Positions 5,846-13,535 of a stretch of 39,763 nt of DNA are shown here, one piece after another. The position numbers and the translations under genes were made by a program. Position 1 is the stretch's first letter. Each line of letters begins with the position of its first letter. The notes beneath the pieces were generated by a model, which ran no database searches, was not told where the DNA came from, and worked only from the letters and a program-made list of their open reading frames with translations. Source of the DNA: Deltaproteobacteria bacterium (lineage in GTDB: Bacteria > Desulfobacterota > Desulfuromonadia > Geobacterales > Pseudopelobacteraceae); assembly GCA_021779135.1 (NCBI GenBank), contig JAJYBH010000015.1, forward strand, positions 1-39,763, given 5' to 3'.

Positions 5846-6883
5846 ATGAACGCTTATATTGCAGAATATAAGGGCAAGCCCACCGCCTACCTTGATCAGA
5901 ATATTTTAGATCTTTTCGTCAAAGGTATCGCCATTGACTTCGCAGTGGCTCTTACACAGAGTTTCCAAATAGTATTTTCAGACGAAACATTGAAAGAAAT
6001 AAGGCGCTCTGGTGATCACGCCCAAGATTTTCTGGTCGTATTGAGGCGGCTAAATGCACACCATCTAAAAAACTATCTTGAACAGCCAGGATTCATACCA
6101 ACAGATCGAGCTACTATCACTGTATGTGATCCATTTGTAGCCTATGACCAGTATTGTGAAAATGTAGGTAGTTACCTCGATATTATGAAATCAATGGAGC
6201 AATGGCTATATAAGTTTTCTGGTGGACGAGTCGGAGATGGAATCGCTGAAATAAATGCAGAACAAAAAGCAGCCTTCAGAGGTCTTATGGGACAGATGCA
6301 ATCCAGTGCCACAGTATTGGCTAACGCTATCCCAGGAATAGAAGAAGTTCTAAGGCAATGTTCTGTCCTAATGGAGCAACAATATAGTGATACCCTCAAT
6401 GAGACAGAACGACTGATGAAACAGAATATTGTTGATGACAAATATTGGTCTGGGATAAAGGAATTTCGAAAAGCCGTGGACATAGGCCCAAAAGAACTAA
6501 ATAACATTGAACCGCCGGGTGTGCTGCAGCAAATATGGGAGAGTTATCGGTCGATTCCGCCTTACTCCGATATGGAGATAACTATCGAGACCTTCTTTGG
6601 AGTTTCGAAAAATCCGATTTATCCAGACCAGCCTTACTTCAAGCACCAGAAGGTCACCGGAATTTACAACATGCTCAACACCTTAGGCTATTTTCCAGAT
6701 TCCAAAGTACACAAAGAACGCAGGTTCGTAGCCTCCCTTAGCGACACAAGCCATGCTTCAATGGCCTCCTTCTGCAACTATCTTTTCTCAAGAGACGAGT
6801 ACTTTGTTAAGAAAGTGAGAGCAGCATATGAGTTTCTTGAAATACCGACTTCAGTTCAGCTTGTAGTTCTTGAAAATGCATAA
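5846..6883 (+). CDS. PIN-like-fold protein, candidate ribonuclease
   Basis: The 345-residue product begins with a strand ending in an acidic residue followed by polar residues (AYLDQNILDLF, D17), then IVFSDETLKEIRRSGD (about 43-58), and ends with DTSHASMASFCNYLFSRDEYFVKKVRAAYEFLEI (about 302-335, contiguous in the protein). A first-strand Asp, a mid Glu, and a late S/D-x-x-H...F-x-x-R/D-D-x-x-F block are the pattern of PIN-like nucleases. A long helical insertion with the coiled look of QMQSSATVLANAIPGIEEVL separates the halves. There is no antitoxin gene beside it. The TAA stop lies inside the next attC-like box. The fold call is by eye and moderate; a defence role is inference from the cassette context. 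Confidence 0.5.
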   Translation: MNAYIAEYKGKPTAYLDQNILDLFVKGIAIDFAVALTQSFQIVFSDETLKEIRRSGDHAQDFLVVLRRLNAHHLKNYLEQPGFIPTDRATITVCDPFVAYDQYCENVGSYLDIMKSMEQWLYKFSGGRVGDGIAEINAEQKAAFRGLMGQMQSSATVLANAIPGIEEVLRQCSVLMEQQYSDTLNETERLMKQNIVDDKYWSGIKEFRKAVDIGPKELNNIEPPGVLQQIWESYRSIPPYSDMEITIETFFGVSKNPIYPDQPYFKHQKVTGIYNMLNTLGYFPDSKVHKERRFVASLSDTSHASMASFCNYLFSRDEYFVKKVRAAYEFLEIPTSVQLVVLENA

Positions 6884-6939
6884 CATGCCGCAAGAGCCGT
6901 TTCGCTGACGCTCTCGGCTCAGAGGTCGCACGGTTGGTC
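6878..6939 (+). other. Putative attC recombination site
   Basis: GCATAAC (6878-6884) overlaps the stop codon of the PIN-like gene. A hairpin GAGCCG/CGGCTC with a 15-base loop follows, and GTTGGTC (6933-6939) closes the 62-bp site. Both boxes depart from consensus by a base. It is weaker than its neighbours and is called mainly on position between two lone genes. Confidence 0.45.
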
Positions 6940-6969
6940 AGAAATAGAAAAAGGTCTTGAGGAGTGAAT

Positions 6970-7782
6970 GTGCCTTCAATTGATGACGTCAAACCAAACG
7001 AACTACATCATTTATACGACTTGCTTGCTGAAGTTGGTGTCGATGTCAGCGACTGGCCTAATTATAATGGTTCAAATATACGGACTAACCCAAGATACTG
7101 TTATAAATGGTCATTTGTTGAGCCAAGGAAAGTCGTTGTTTTGTGTATCTGGTTTGAAAATATGAAAATTGAAGATGGTGTCATCTTCCAAGACAGGAAT
7201 GTGCGGCTGTTAGCGCAAGCACTTGATGCACCGGCAAGTGGTCGAGCGCTTCAAATGGACCGTGATATTCATACAGCATGGGCAACAGGGCTACCTGTCC
7301 GCGCTATCATCTGCGACAAAAACCCAAACAGGCCAACAAGGGCTACAAAAAGAATCCTAGATCCTCTCCCTTGGTCAATAGCCTATTATGATGAGGCTAC
7401 AGGGAAATGCAGATTAGTTAGGGGACTTGAATTACCTCGTTTTGTTGATCAATTCTCGATTCAGGAAATGGAAGCATCCGAAGCGAAACGTCGAGATAGA
7501 ACTGGAACTGAACCTGTCAGAAAACCTGAAGTAAAGCAACGTGCCCTAGACAGAGCCCAAGGAAAATGTGAATTCTGCTGTGAAACGGGATTTATTACAG
7601 TTAGTGGTCAAGTGTACCTGGAATCACATCACATAATTCCATTTTCTGAAGGTGGCCAAGATATCGATGGTAATGTGGCAGCACTTTGTCCCAACCACCA
7701 TAGACAAGCACACCATGGAGTTAACAAAGACATAATCCGTGAAACCCTCCAAAGAACATTGTCCGATATTGTCGTCACGTGA
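6970..7782 (+). CDS. HNH endonuclease with N-terminal unknown domain
   Basis: GTG 6970 is preferred because GAGGAG (6959-6964) then lies at proper distance; GTG 6964 overlaps that site. The product (about 270 residues) has an unassigned N-terminal domain (about 1-170) containing RTNPRYCYKWSF and VVVLCIWFENMK, a linker rich in charged residues, and a C-terminal HNH domain: KCEFC, then LESHHIIPFSEGGQDIDGN, then ALCPNHHRQAHH. The CxxC, HH, N and H residues that bind zinc and the catalytic metal are all present. A modification-dependent or defence restriction nuclease is plausible because such enzymes pair a reader domain with HNH, but the N-terminal domain is not recognised. Confidence 0.78.
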   Translation: MPSIDDVKPNELHHLYDLLAEVGVDVSDWPNYNGSNIRTNPRYCYKWSFVEPRKVVVLCIWFENMKIEDGVIFQDRNVRLLAQALDAPASGRALQMDRDIHTAWATGLPVRAIICDKNPNRPTRATKRILDPLPWSIAYYDEATGKCRLVRGLELPRFVDQFSIQEMEASEAKRRDRTGTEPVRKPEVKQRALDRAQGKCEFCCETGFITVSGQVYLESHHIIPFSEGGQDIDGNVAALCPNHHRQAHHGVNKDIIRETLQRTLSDIVVT

Positions 7783-7805
7783 AATGTGTCGAAACTAATG
7801 AATGA

Positions 7806-7896
7806 GGCCAACCAGATAGAAGCAGCAGCCTAAAACCGCCGCTGTTCTGCCAAGCCGTGTGCGCCCAGCATGGCGCGTACTTATGGACCAGAACAG
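7806..7896 (+). other. Possible last attC site of cassette run
   Basis: GGCCAAC (7806-7812) differs at one base from GACCAAC, the complement of the GTTGGTC box that opens the HNH cassette. A large hairpin follows: CTGTTCTG (7842-7849) pairs perfectly with CAGAACAG (7889-7896), with an inner GCGCC/GGCGC stem. No GTTRRRY box was found after it. The size and shape resemble a longer attC; it could also be a terminator-like structure without a T-run. Confidence 0.4.
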
Positions 7897-7955
7897 TAAG
7901 CCGGGTCACACTAGGCGAAGAAGAACCTGAAGAAGGATAGTATCGAAACATACAA

Positions 7956-7989
7956 AAAGAGCCGACCTCACTCAAGGGGCCGGCTCTTT
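7956..7989 (-). terminator. Rho-independent terminator of the HU gene
   Basis: Arms 7956-7967 and 7978-7989 (AAAGAGCCG with GGCTCTTT as the core) form an 11 of 12 bp stem. Read leftward it ends in a T-run, so it serves the minus-strand HU gene 35 bp away. Read rightward it could also stop transcription leaving the cassette run. Confidence 0.85.
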
Positions 7990-8023
7990 GGTTTAAAAAA
8001 GGTCATCTTCTCCTGAGAGGCTA

Positions 8024-8290
8024 CTACAAACCTTTCAGGTCTTTTTCTGCGGAGAACTTTCCGCTCTTCGACGCCGCAATCTTGAGTTCGGCGCCTGTCT
8101 GCGGGTTACGACCAATACGGGCCGCTCATTCAGCTACTGAAAACGCTCCGAAACCCGGGAATGTGATCTTGTCACCGGCTTTGAGTACCTCGGTCACCGT
8201 GCAGATAAATGCGTCGACCGCTTCGGCTGCAGCACTTTTGGTGAGTCCGTTTTTTTCTGCCATTGATGCTACAAATTCTGCTTTTGTCAT
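8024..8290 (-). pseudogene. HU-family DNA-binding protein interrupted by TGA
   Basis: Reading leftward from ATG 8290 behind GGAGG gives MTKAEFVASMAEKNGLTKSA and continues through FPGFGAFSVAE to codon 54. Codon 55 (8126-8128) is TGA, after which the same frame runs on as AARIGRNPQTGAELKIAASK to TAG at 8024. HU proteins have Arg at this spot (consensus VxERAARxGRNPQTG), so CGA to TGA is the simplest change. The whole would be 88 residues, normal for HU. The break falls just before the DNA-binding arm, so the 54-residue product could not bind DNA normally. A sequencing error is the main alternative. The terminator and ribosome site remain intact, suggesting a recent event. Confidence 0.85.
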
Positions 8291-8401
8291 ACTGCCTCCT
8301 GTGTGGTGTTATGGGCTTGTGCCCAATTGATGAATATCATCCCTGTCTCAAAGAGTGGGCATACCATACACGAAAGTCGTTGAACCAGCAATACCGACCT
8401 A

Positions 8402-8431
8402 TTGACAGACAGCTGAGATATTATGTATGGT
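8402..8431 (+). promoter_or_regulatory. lexA promoter
   Basis: TTGACA (8402-8407) and TATGGT (8426-8431) are spaced by 18 bp, giving a perfect -35 and a fair -10 directly before and overlapping the LexA operator. Transcription would begin near 8438. A start codon at ATG 8423 would lie inside this -10 region, which argues for the ATG at 8438. Confidence 0.6.
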
Positions 8432-8446
8432 GTCCATATGGATACC
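8429..8446 (+). promoter_or_regulatory. LexA operator (SOS box), autoregulatory
   Basis: GGTGTCCATATGGATACC fits the reported Geobacter sulfurreducens LexA motif GGTTN2CN4GN3ACC at every defined position but one (G for the fourth T). It lies in an 11+11 bp near-palindrome. Placed over the -10 and start of lexA, it would let LexA repress itself, with release during the SOS response. Confidence 0.75.
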
Positions 8447-9067
8447 ATTAGGCGAAAAAGAGATAACGCTCCCACCGCCCGACAGTTGCAGGTTCTGGAG
8501 TTCATCACGTCCTACCTGGATAACAATGGCTATTCCCCCAGCCAGAGGGAGATCGCCCAGCATCTGGGTGTCTGCAGCAATTTGCCCGTCTCCAAGCACC
8601 TGGTGGCCTTGGAGAAGAAGGGTTACCTCAAGCTGGATACGGTCAACCGCGGGATTGCCCTGACCGGTTCGGGCAGTAGATCCATCTCCCTCCCAATAGT
8701 CGGCACCGTCCGGGCCGGACATCTGTCGCCGGCCGTTGAGGACATTCAGGGCTACTTCTTGGTTGACCAACAGTCCGTCAAGGGCAAGGGTTGTTTCTTC
8801 CTGCGGGTCAGAGGCGACTCCATGATCAATGCCGGCATACTGGATGGCGACCTGGCCCTGGTGCATCCCCAGCCGACCGCAGACAACCGGGACACCGTCG
8901 TAGCCATGCTGGACGGCGAAGCCACCCTTAAAGAGTTCTTCAAGGAATCGGACCATATCCGCCTGCAGCCGGCCAACCCGGTCATGCAGCCGATCATCAT
9001 CCGACCGGAAGACGGAGAGGTCACCATCATCGGCAAGGTCATCGGCATTCACCGTATCCTGAAATAA
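8438..9067 (+). CDS. lexA: LexA SOS repressor / autoprotease
   Basis: LexA represses DNA-damage genes and cleaves itself when bound by RecA filaments. The winged helix-turn-helix is visible in RQLQVLEFITSYLDNNGYSP and REIAQHLGVCSNLPVSKHLV. Counting from ATG 8438, cleavage would fall at Ala93-Gly94 (VRAGHL), with the catalytic dyad Ser128 (GDSMINAG) and Lys165 (ATLKEFF). ATG 8423 would add five residues but lies in the likely promoter. The 209-residue length is normal. Two downstream genes follow with 2-bp and overlapping spacing, so they are probably in the same SOS-regulated transcript. Confidence 0.95.
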   Translation: MDTIRRKRDNAPTARQLQVLEFITSYLDNNGYSPSQREIAQHLGVCSNLPVSKHLVALEKKGYLKLDTVNRGIALTGSGSRSISLPIVGTVRAGHLSPAVEDIQGYFLVDQQSVKGKGCFFLRVRGDSMINAGILDGDLALVHPQPTADNRDTVVAMLDGEATLKEFFKESDHIRLQPANPVMQPIIIRPEDGEVTIIGKVIGIHRILK

Positions 9068-9069
9068 TT

Positions 9070-9315
9070 ATGGAACGTCTCAGGGAACCCATACGGATTG
9101 CCACTGTCTTTTCACCGGGCCGGCAGATCAAGCCGGTCTGGTTCGACTGGCACAACCGCAAACACACCATCCTGGAAACCTGCTATGCCTGGGATGTACA
9201 GTCGGGCAATACCAAGCTGAAGCACTTCTCGGTCAGAACGGAAGAAGCCCTGTACGAGCTGGTCTACAACACCAAGGAGCTGAGCTTGATGATCAATGGT
9301 ATCGAGGTTAAGTGA
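9070..9315 (+). CDS. Small conserved protein downstream of lexA
   Basis: The 81-residue product starts 2 bp after the lexA stop, so it is translationally linked. It contains KPVWFDWHNRKHTILETCYA and then FSVRTEEALYELVYNTKELS, a beta-rich pattern like the small DUF6504-type proteins that occur next to translesion-synthesis genes (imuB, dnaE2) in other bacteria. No imuB is present here. Co-regulation with the SOS repressor is likely from position. The family resemblance is by eye and the function unknown. Confidence 0.75.
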   Translation: MERLREPIRIATVFSPGRQIKPVWFDWHNRKHTILETCYAWDVQSGNTKLKHFSVRTEEALYELVYNTKELSLMINGIEVK

Positions 9316-10490
9316 TGAGTGCTGACGCACCCCGCATGGATCTGCGACTGGCTGCGCTGGTGATCGGTGTCATCCTTTCAACGGTTGATTCCAGCGCGCT
9401 TAATCTGGCTCTGCCATCCCTGGCTGCCCACTTCGGGACCGATGCAGCCGCTGTTCAGGGTGCCGCATCACTCTACCTGGCTGGTTCGGCCATTTCCTTT
9501 CTGCCAATCTCAAGTATTGCCTCCCGTTATGGCACGGTCAAAGTCTACCGTATCTCGCTGCTTGCCTTTGCCATTATCTCCCAGTTCCTCGCCTTCTCCC
9601 CCAACCTGCACACCCTGCTGGTGCTCCGCTTTCTGCAAGGCATTGCCGGGGCCGGTATCGTCGGTCTGGTTCCCGGTTTGACTGCCGCCACCTTCAAGGT
9701 TCATCGCGGCTGGGCGCTGGGGATGATCTCTGCATCGGTGGCCGCCGGCACCCTGATTGGACCACCCTTGGGGGGCTTTCTGGTGGAGTGGTTCGGCTGG
9801 CGTTCCATATTCTATATTAACCTCCCCTTTGGTCTGCTGGCTTTGCTGCTCTCAAGCCGCCTGGACGAACTGCGCGGTGTCGGCATGCTTGAAGGATTGC
9901 GACGTGCCGTCCATGCCCCCCGCTTCATCCTGGCCCTGCTCTCCACGGTCTGCTTCTTCATCCAGTCCTTCGGCACCAATCTGCTCTGGCCATTCTATCT
10001 GGAAGCAGGCGGCATGACACCGGCGAGGGTAGGTCTAATGATGCTGGCCCCACCAATCATCCTCATGGCAGCCGGACCACTTTGCGGCCGTTTTTCCGAC
10101 AGTGTCGGCTATGACCGGATAAGCTGGTTGGGAAGCATGGTACTGATGTCTGCTGCACTGTTGCAGGGGTTCAGCGGTTCGGTAGCCATTGGACTGGTCG
10201 GCATCGGTCTGGGACGGGCGCTGTTCCAGGCGGCCAACAATGCAGCCGTATTATCTCAGGCTCCTGAAGATACCGGCCCGGTGGCTTCGGGGCTACTCTC
10301 GATCGCCCGAGTGAGTGGCCAGGCCTTGAAAAGTCTGCTGGCCGGTACTATGTGGGCTCACCTGGAGCACGGCGGCAGCCGTCAGGCTTTCCTGTCGATC
10401 AATCTGGTTCTGGGTGGCATTGCCGCCCTGGCAGGGATGCTGATCATCGGGCGTGGCCAATGGGGAAAGAAGAGGCCGGCCAGTGCTTGA
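9315..10490 (+). CDS. MFS drug-resistance-type transporter (DHA2-like)
   Basis: ATG 9315 overlaps the preceding stop by one base (TGATG). About 391 residues with 12 hydrophobic helices form a major facilitator exporter. The N-terminal motif STVDSSALNLALPSLAAHFG (helix 1) and the loop RYGTVKVYR between helices 2 and 3 are typical of the QacA/EmrB group, and AAGTLIGPPLGGFLVEWFGW holds the motif C characteristic of proton antiporters. It acts in the inner membrane, exporting small toxic molecules; the substrate cannot be told. It is the last gene of the lexA transcript, an unusual partner for an SOS repressor. Confidence 0.87.
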   Translation: MSADAPRMDLRLAALVIGVILSTVDSSALNLALPSLAAHFGTDAAAVQGAASLYLAGSAISFLPISSIASRYGTVKVYRISLLAFAIISQFLAFSPNLHTLLVLRFLQGIAGAGIVGLVPGLTAATFKVHRGWALGMISASVAAGTLIGPPLGGFLVEWFGWRSIFYINLPFGLLALLLSSRLDELRGVGMLEGLRRAVHAPRFILALLSTVCFFIQSFGTNLLWPFYLEAGGMTPARVGLMMLAPPIILMAAGPLCGRFSDSVGYDRISWLGSMVLMSAALLQGFSGSVAIGLVGIGLGRALFQAANNAAVLSQAPEDTGPVASGLLSIARVSGQALKSLLAGTMWAHLEHGGSRQAFLSINLVLGGIAALAGMLIIGRGQWGKKRPASA

Positions 10491-10770
10491 ACGCACCGTC
10501 ATGCACCTGGATATGAAATGTAGCCCCCATTTGTTACATCATCGTGACAGGGGATTGATTTGAAAAGGAACTTGAGAATCAATAGTCTCTTCACTTCATG
10601 CCCGATTGATGATGGAGATGAGCTGTAGGGGAGACTTAAATCGAATGACCCGAATCAACCTTCCTGTTTCCTTCACGGCCAATTGATGGCAATCGGCTCC
10701 AGCCCCCATTAATACTGGCTCTGTACGAGCTTACTCAAAATGCGTGACAAAACGTGACAAATTGAAAAGA
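10491..10770. other. Intergenic stretch, no gene seen
   Basis: I find no coding frame or clear element between the MFS gene and the tRNA-Phe terminator. Two short direct repeats are present: AGCCCCCATT (near 10522 and 10701) and CGTGACAAA (near 10743 and 10753). No repeat of the tRNA 3' end that would mark an integration site was seen. Confidence 0.4.
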
Positions 10771-10774
10771 AAAA

Positions 10775-10801
10775 AGCACCTACGGATTAACCGTAAGTGC
10801 T
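10775..10801 (-). terminator. Terminator after tRNA-Phe
   Basis: AGCACCTACGG (10775-10785) pairs with CCGTAAGTGCT (10791-10801) with one mismatch. Read leftward it is followed by TTTTTTCTTTTC, so it ends the minus-strand tRNA-Phe transcript. Confidence 0.8.
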
Positions 10802-10810
10802 CAATTTTTA

Positions 10811-10886
10811 TGGTGCCCAGGGACGGAATCGAACCGCCGACACGAGGATTTTCAATCCTCTGCTCTACCGACTGAGCTACCTGGGC
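10811..10886 (-). tRNA. tRNA-Phe (GAA)
   Basis: A 76-base cloverleaf reads on the minus strand from GCCCAGG to encoded CCA. The anticodon stem GAGGA/TCCTC encloses TTGAAAA, giving anticodon GAA. The D-loop GCTCAGTCGGTAGAGC and T-arm GGTTCGATTCC are canonical. Confidence 0.97.
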
Positions 10887-10948
10887 GAAAAGGATTTTTC
10901 TTATAACGCGTCGCTGTGTAGCCTGTCAACAGGAAAGTTGTTTTTCTG

Positions 10949-12025
10949 CTATTTAGATGATTCGCGCTGCAACTTTATCGGTACGTAATTGCAGAAGGGC
11001 TCCTCTTCCATGTAGTCGCCGTGTACCGCATCCGCTCTGGCACGGCATCCCCCGCAGACATTAATGTACTCGCACTGTCCGCATTTCCCTTTATAGGATT
11101 TGAAGTCGCGCAGGTTGCGGAAAATCTCGGAGTTTTCCCATATTTCACGAAAAGGGGTTTCCTTGACATTGCCGGCTGTACGGTGAAAGTAGGAGCAGGG
11201 CTTGACGTTGCCGAAGCAGTCGATCAGGCAGATGGTCTGGGCAGCGATGCAGCCTTTGCCGCCTCCGGTGGAAAACGTCAGCGAACGCCGCTCGAATTTG
11301 ACCCCTTCGGCCTTGGCTTTTTGGGGTACGATCCGGTAATAGTGGGGCGCGCAGGTAGGACGCATGAGAATGTCGTCTTCCAATTTCTCCTGCTGGTAGT
11401 GCCAGTCCAGGATTTCCTCGTAATCATCCTTGGAAATCAATTCGTTCATAATCTCTTCGCCCCGCCCGGTGGGCACAATCATGAACATGTACCAGGCAGT
11501 CGCCCCCAGGCCCTTGGCAACTTTGAAGGTGTTGGCGATGTCGTGCTGGTTGCGTTTTGTAAAGGACGAGTTGATCAGGAATTTCTGGCCGTTTTTTCTG
11601 AAAAGCTCGGCTGCCCGGACAACGCCCTCGAATGAACCGGGGCACTGGCGAAAGTTGTCATGGACCTCTGCTGTTGATCCGTCCAGGGAGAGCGAAACCA
11701 TCTTGATGTCGGCCCGCTTCATCTTTTTGCAGACTTCATCGGTGACCAGGGCGCCGTTGCTGGCCATGCACATACGCAACCCGAGCGATGTGCCGTATTC
11801 CGCCAACTCAAAGATGTCCGGTCGCAATAATGGTTCACCACCGGATAGGACAATAACCGGTTTGGAAAAGTCGGAGATTTCCTTGAGGAGCTTTTTACCT
11901 TCCTCGGTCGTGAAGTCTCCCTCTGATGATGTCATTTCTGAAGAACAGCGGCAGTGCACGCAACGCAGATTACATTTTTGAGTGGTTTCCCAGGCGATCC
12001 ATTTGGGGATAAATTCGGCTTGCAT
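10949..12025 (-). CDS. Radical SAM/SPASM protein, AhbD/NirJ-like
   Basis: ATG 12025 ([20 protein letters not shown]) is preferred because GGAG precedes it; a TTG at 12109 would add 28 residues. The radical SAM cluster motif CNLRCVHC (CxxxCxxC) is followed by [13 protein letters not shown], and a C-terminal SPASM region carries [19 protein letters not shown] and [17 protein letters not shown], which would bind additional Fe-S clusters. CAPHYYRI and VPTGRG match the AhbC/AhbD/NirJ group, which modifies haem precursors (siroheme-dependent haem b or haem d1 synthesis). AhbD, converting Fe-coproporphyrin III to haem, is the best fit for a cytochrome-rich anaerobe, but other SPASM maturases cannot be excluded. 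It is a single gene divergent from mglB. Confidence 0.8.
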   Translation of the reverse strand: MQAEFIPKWIAWETTQKCNLRCVHCRCSSEMTSSEGDFTTEEGKKLLKEISDFSKPVIVLSGGEPLLRPDIFELAEYGTSLGLRMCMASNGALVTDEVCKKMKRADIKMVSLSLDGSTAEVHDNFRQCPGSFEGVVRAAELFRKNGQKFLINSSFTKRNQHDIANTFKVAKGLGATAWYMFMIVPTGRGEEIMNELISKDDYEEILDWHYQQEKLEDDILMRPTCAPHYYRIVPQKAKAEGVKFERRSLTFSTGGGKGCIAAQTICLIDCFGNVKPCSYFHRTAGNVKETPFREIWENSEIFRNLRDFKSYKGKCGQCEYINVCGGCRARADAVHGDYMEEEPFCNYVPIKLQRESSK

Positions 12026-12266
12026 ATGACTCCAGTCGATACTGAATGTGGGTGTTGAAAGCTTCCGAGCCCTTTTAAAAAGCCTACCCGAAAGGGCGGA
12101 TAAACTCAAGAATATTTCAGGTTCACGCCTGACGAATGATAAACATCCCCAGCGGTTTGTTTAATAAGCTTGAAAGAGCCGATCGATTCTGCTATATACA
12201 CTCGATCAAATGATCCCCCTTAACTTATTCGACGGTATTTCATGCCGTCAGGGCTAGGAGAGTAAC

Positions 12267-12758
12267 ATGTCCAATCCACAGATGGTCATGTACGAAGAAG
12301 AATTCCATGAGATAAATGTTGTGATCGAGCGCCTTCTTCAGGAAGCCAATGCGAAGGTCATCTTTCTGGTGGATAAGAATGGCCAGCTCATATCAGGCGT
12401 AGGGGATACGGAGCGCTTTGATACGACTTCACTTGCATCTCTGACAGCCGGAAACATCGCAGCGACTGGGGGGCTTGCCAAGCTCATCGGTGAAAAGGAG
12501 TTTTCCATCCTGTTTCACGAGGGCGAAAAAGATAATCTTCATATCTCTATTGTGGGTGGCAGGGTAATACTGGTCGTCCTGTTCGACAGTCGTTCGTCCC
12601 TCGGCCTTGTTCGCTTGAGGGTTAAAAAATCATCCGATGAGCTCTCGGCGATTTTTGACAAATTGCTTAAAAAAGCCGAGGACAAGGAGAAGAAGGGGAC
12701 ATCTGATTTTCCCTTTGCCGAAATTACCGACGACGATATTGATAATTTGTTCAGCTAG
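12267..12758 (+). CDS. mglB: Roadblock/LC7 protein MglB-like (GTPase regulator)
   Basis: A 163-residue roadblock-fold protein. The pattern INVVIERLLQEANAKVIFLV with GQLISGVGDTERFDTTSLAS and the late LHISIVGGRVILVVLFD is typical of MglB. In Myxococcus MglB is the GTPase-activating partner of MglA and controls cell polarity. It has a good ribosome site (GGAGAG) and lies 21 bp before mglA in one operon. The charged C-terminal extension (about 125-163, KKAEDKEKKGTSDF) fits longer MglB forms. The exact role in this organism is not shown by the sequence. Confidence 0.88.
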   Translation: MSNPQMVMYEEEFHEINVVIERLLQEANAKVIFLVDKNGQLISGVGDTERFDTTSLASLTAGNIAATGGLAKLIGEKEFSILFHEGEKDNLHISIVGGRVILVVLFDSRSSLGLVRLRVKKSSDELSAIFDKLLKKAEDKEKKGTSDFPFAEITDDDIDNLFS

Positions 12759-12779
12759 TGATCACGGGGTAAGCAAACG

Positions 12780-13367
12780 ATGTCTTTTATCAACTATGCC
12801 TCTCGCGAAATAAATTGCAAAATCGTTTATTACGGCCCTGGTTTGTGTGGCAAGACTACCAATCTTCAGTATGTCTACCAGAAAACCGCGCCGGATGCCA
12901 AAGGCAAGATGATCAGTCTGGCGACTGAGACAGAACGCACACTGTTCTTTGATTTTCTTCCGCTTGCGTTGGGTGAGATCAGGGGCTTCAAGACCCGCTT
13001 TCATCTCTATACCGTTCCCGGTCAGGTTTTTTACGATGCATCACGCAAGCTGATTCTGAAGGGGGTTGACGGGGTCGTATTTGTGGCCGATTCCCAGGAA
13101 GAACGAATTGATGCGAATATTGAGTCCCTTGACAATCTGAGGTTTAACCTCAAGGAACAGGGATATGACCTGGACAAACTGCCGTATGTGATTCAGTATA
13201 ATAAGCGAGACCTGCCCGGCGCCATGCCGGTAGAGGAAATGCGCCGCGATTTGAACCCGACCAATGTTCTTGAGTACGAAGCATGCGCCACAACAGGTGA
13301 AGGGGTTTTTGAGACACTCAAGGCAATCGCGAAGCTGATTCTGATCGATCTGAAAAAAGGAAAATAA
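12780..13367 (+). CDS. mglA: MglA-type small Ras-like GTPase
   Basis: The 195-residue protein has the MglA P-loop [10 protein letters not shown] (G19 to about N28), a switch region around [24 protein letters not shown] in place of the DxxG motif as in MglA, and the guanine-specificity motif QYNKRDLP (about 139-146). MglA cycles between GTP and GDP and directs polar localisation of motility machinery; MglB, encoded just upstream, is its regulator. A Thr precedes the PG of the G3 motif instead of Asp, which is normal for this family. Full length. Confidence 0.93.
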   Translation: MSFINYASREINCKIVYYGPGLCGKTTNLQYVYQKTAPDAKGKMISLATETERTLFFDFLPLALGEIRGFKTRFHLYTVPGQVFYDASRKLILKGVDGVVFVADSQEERIDANIESLDNLRFNLKEQGYDLDKLPYVIQYNKRDLPGAMPVEEMRRDLNPTNVLEYEACATTGEGVFETLKAIAKLILIDLKKGK

Positions 13368-13418
13368 CTGCTTGATATATTGAACAAACTGCCCTGATGC
13401 AAGGGCCGTGTTAAGTTT

Positions 13419-13511
13419 GGAGAGATGGCCGAGTAGGTCGAAGGCGCTCGCCTGCTAAGCGAGTATACTGGGAAACCGGTATCGAGGGTTCGAATCCCTC
13501 TCTCTCCGCCA
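13419..13511 (+). tRNA. tRNA-Ser (GCT)
   Basis: A 93-base tRNA with acceptor GGAGAGA/TCTCTCC, an anticodon loop CTGCTAA giving GCT, a long variable arm (TACTGGGAAACCGGTA) typical of serine tRNAs, T-arm GGTTCGAATCC and encoded CCA. Confidence 0.97.
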
Positions 13512-13535
13512 CTTACCACCTGATCGGGTATTTAT

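Noticed and set aside
8126-8128. TGA in HU read as selenocysteine
   Set aside because: The family has Arg here, HU is not a redox protein, and I see no convincing SECIS-like hairpin right after the codon.
8371-8381. AAAGTCGTTGA, matching part of the ISL3 end
   Set aside because: Only about 11 bases match, with no further end sequence or duplication; chance is likely.
10811-10886. tRNA-Phe as an island attachment site
   Set aside because: No integrase gene and no repeat of the tRNA 3' end was found in the window.
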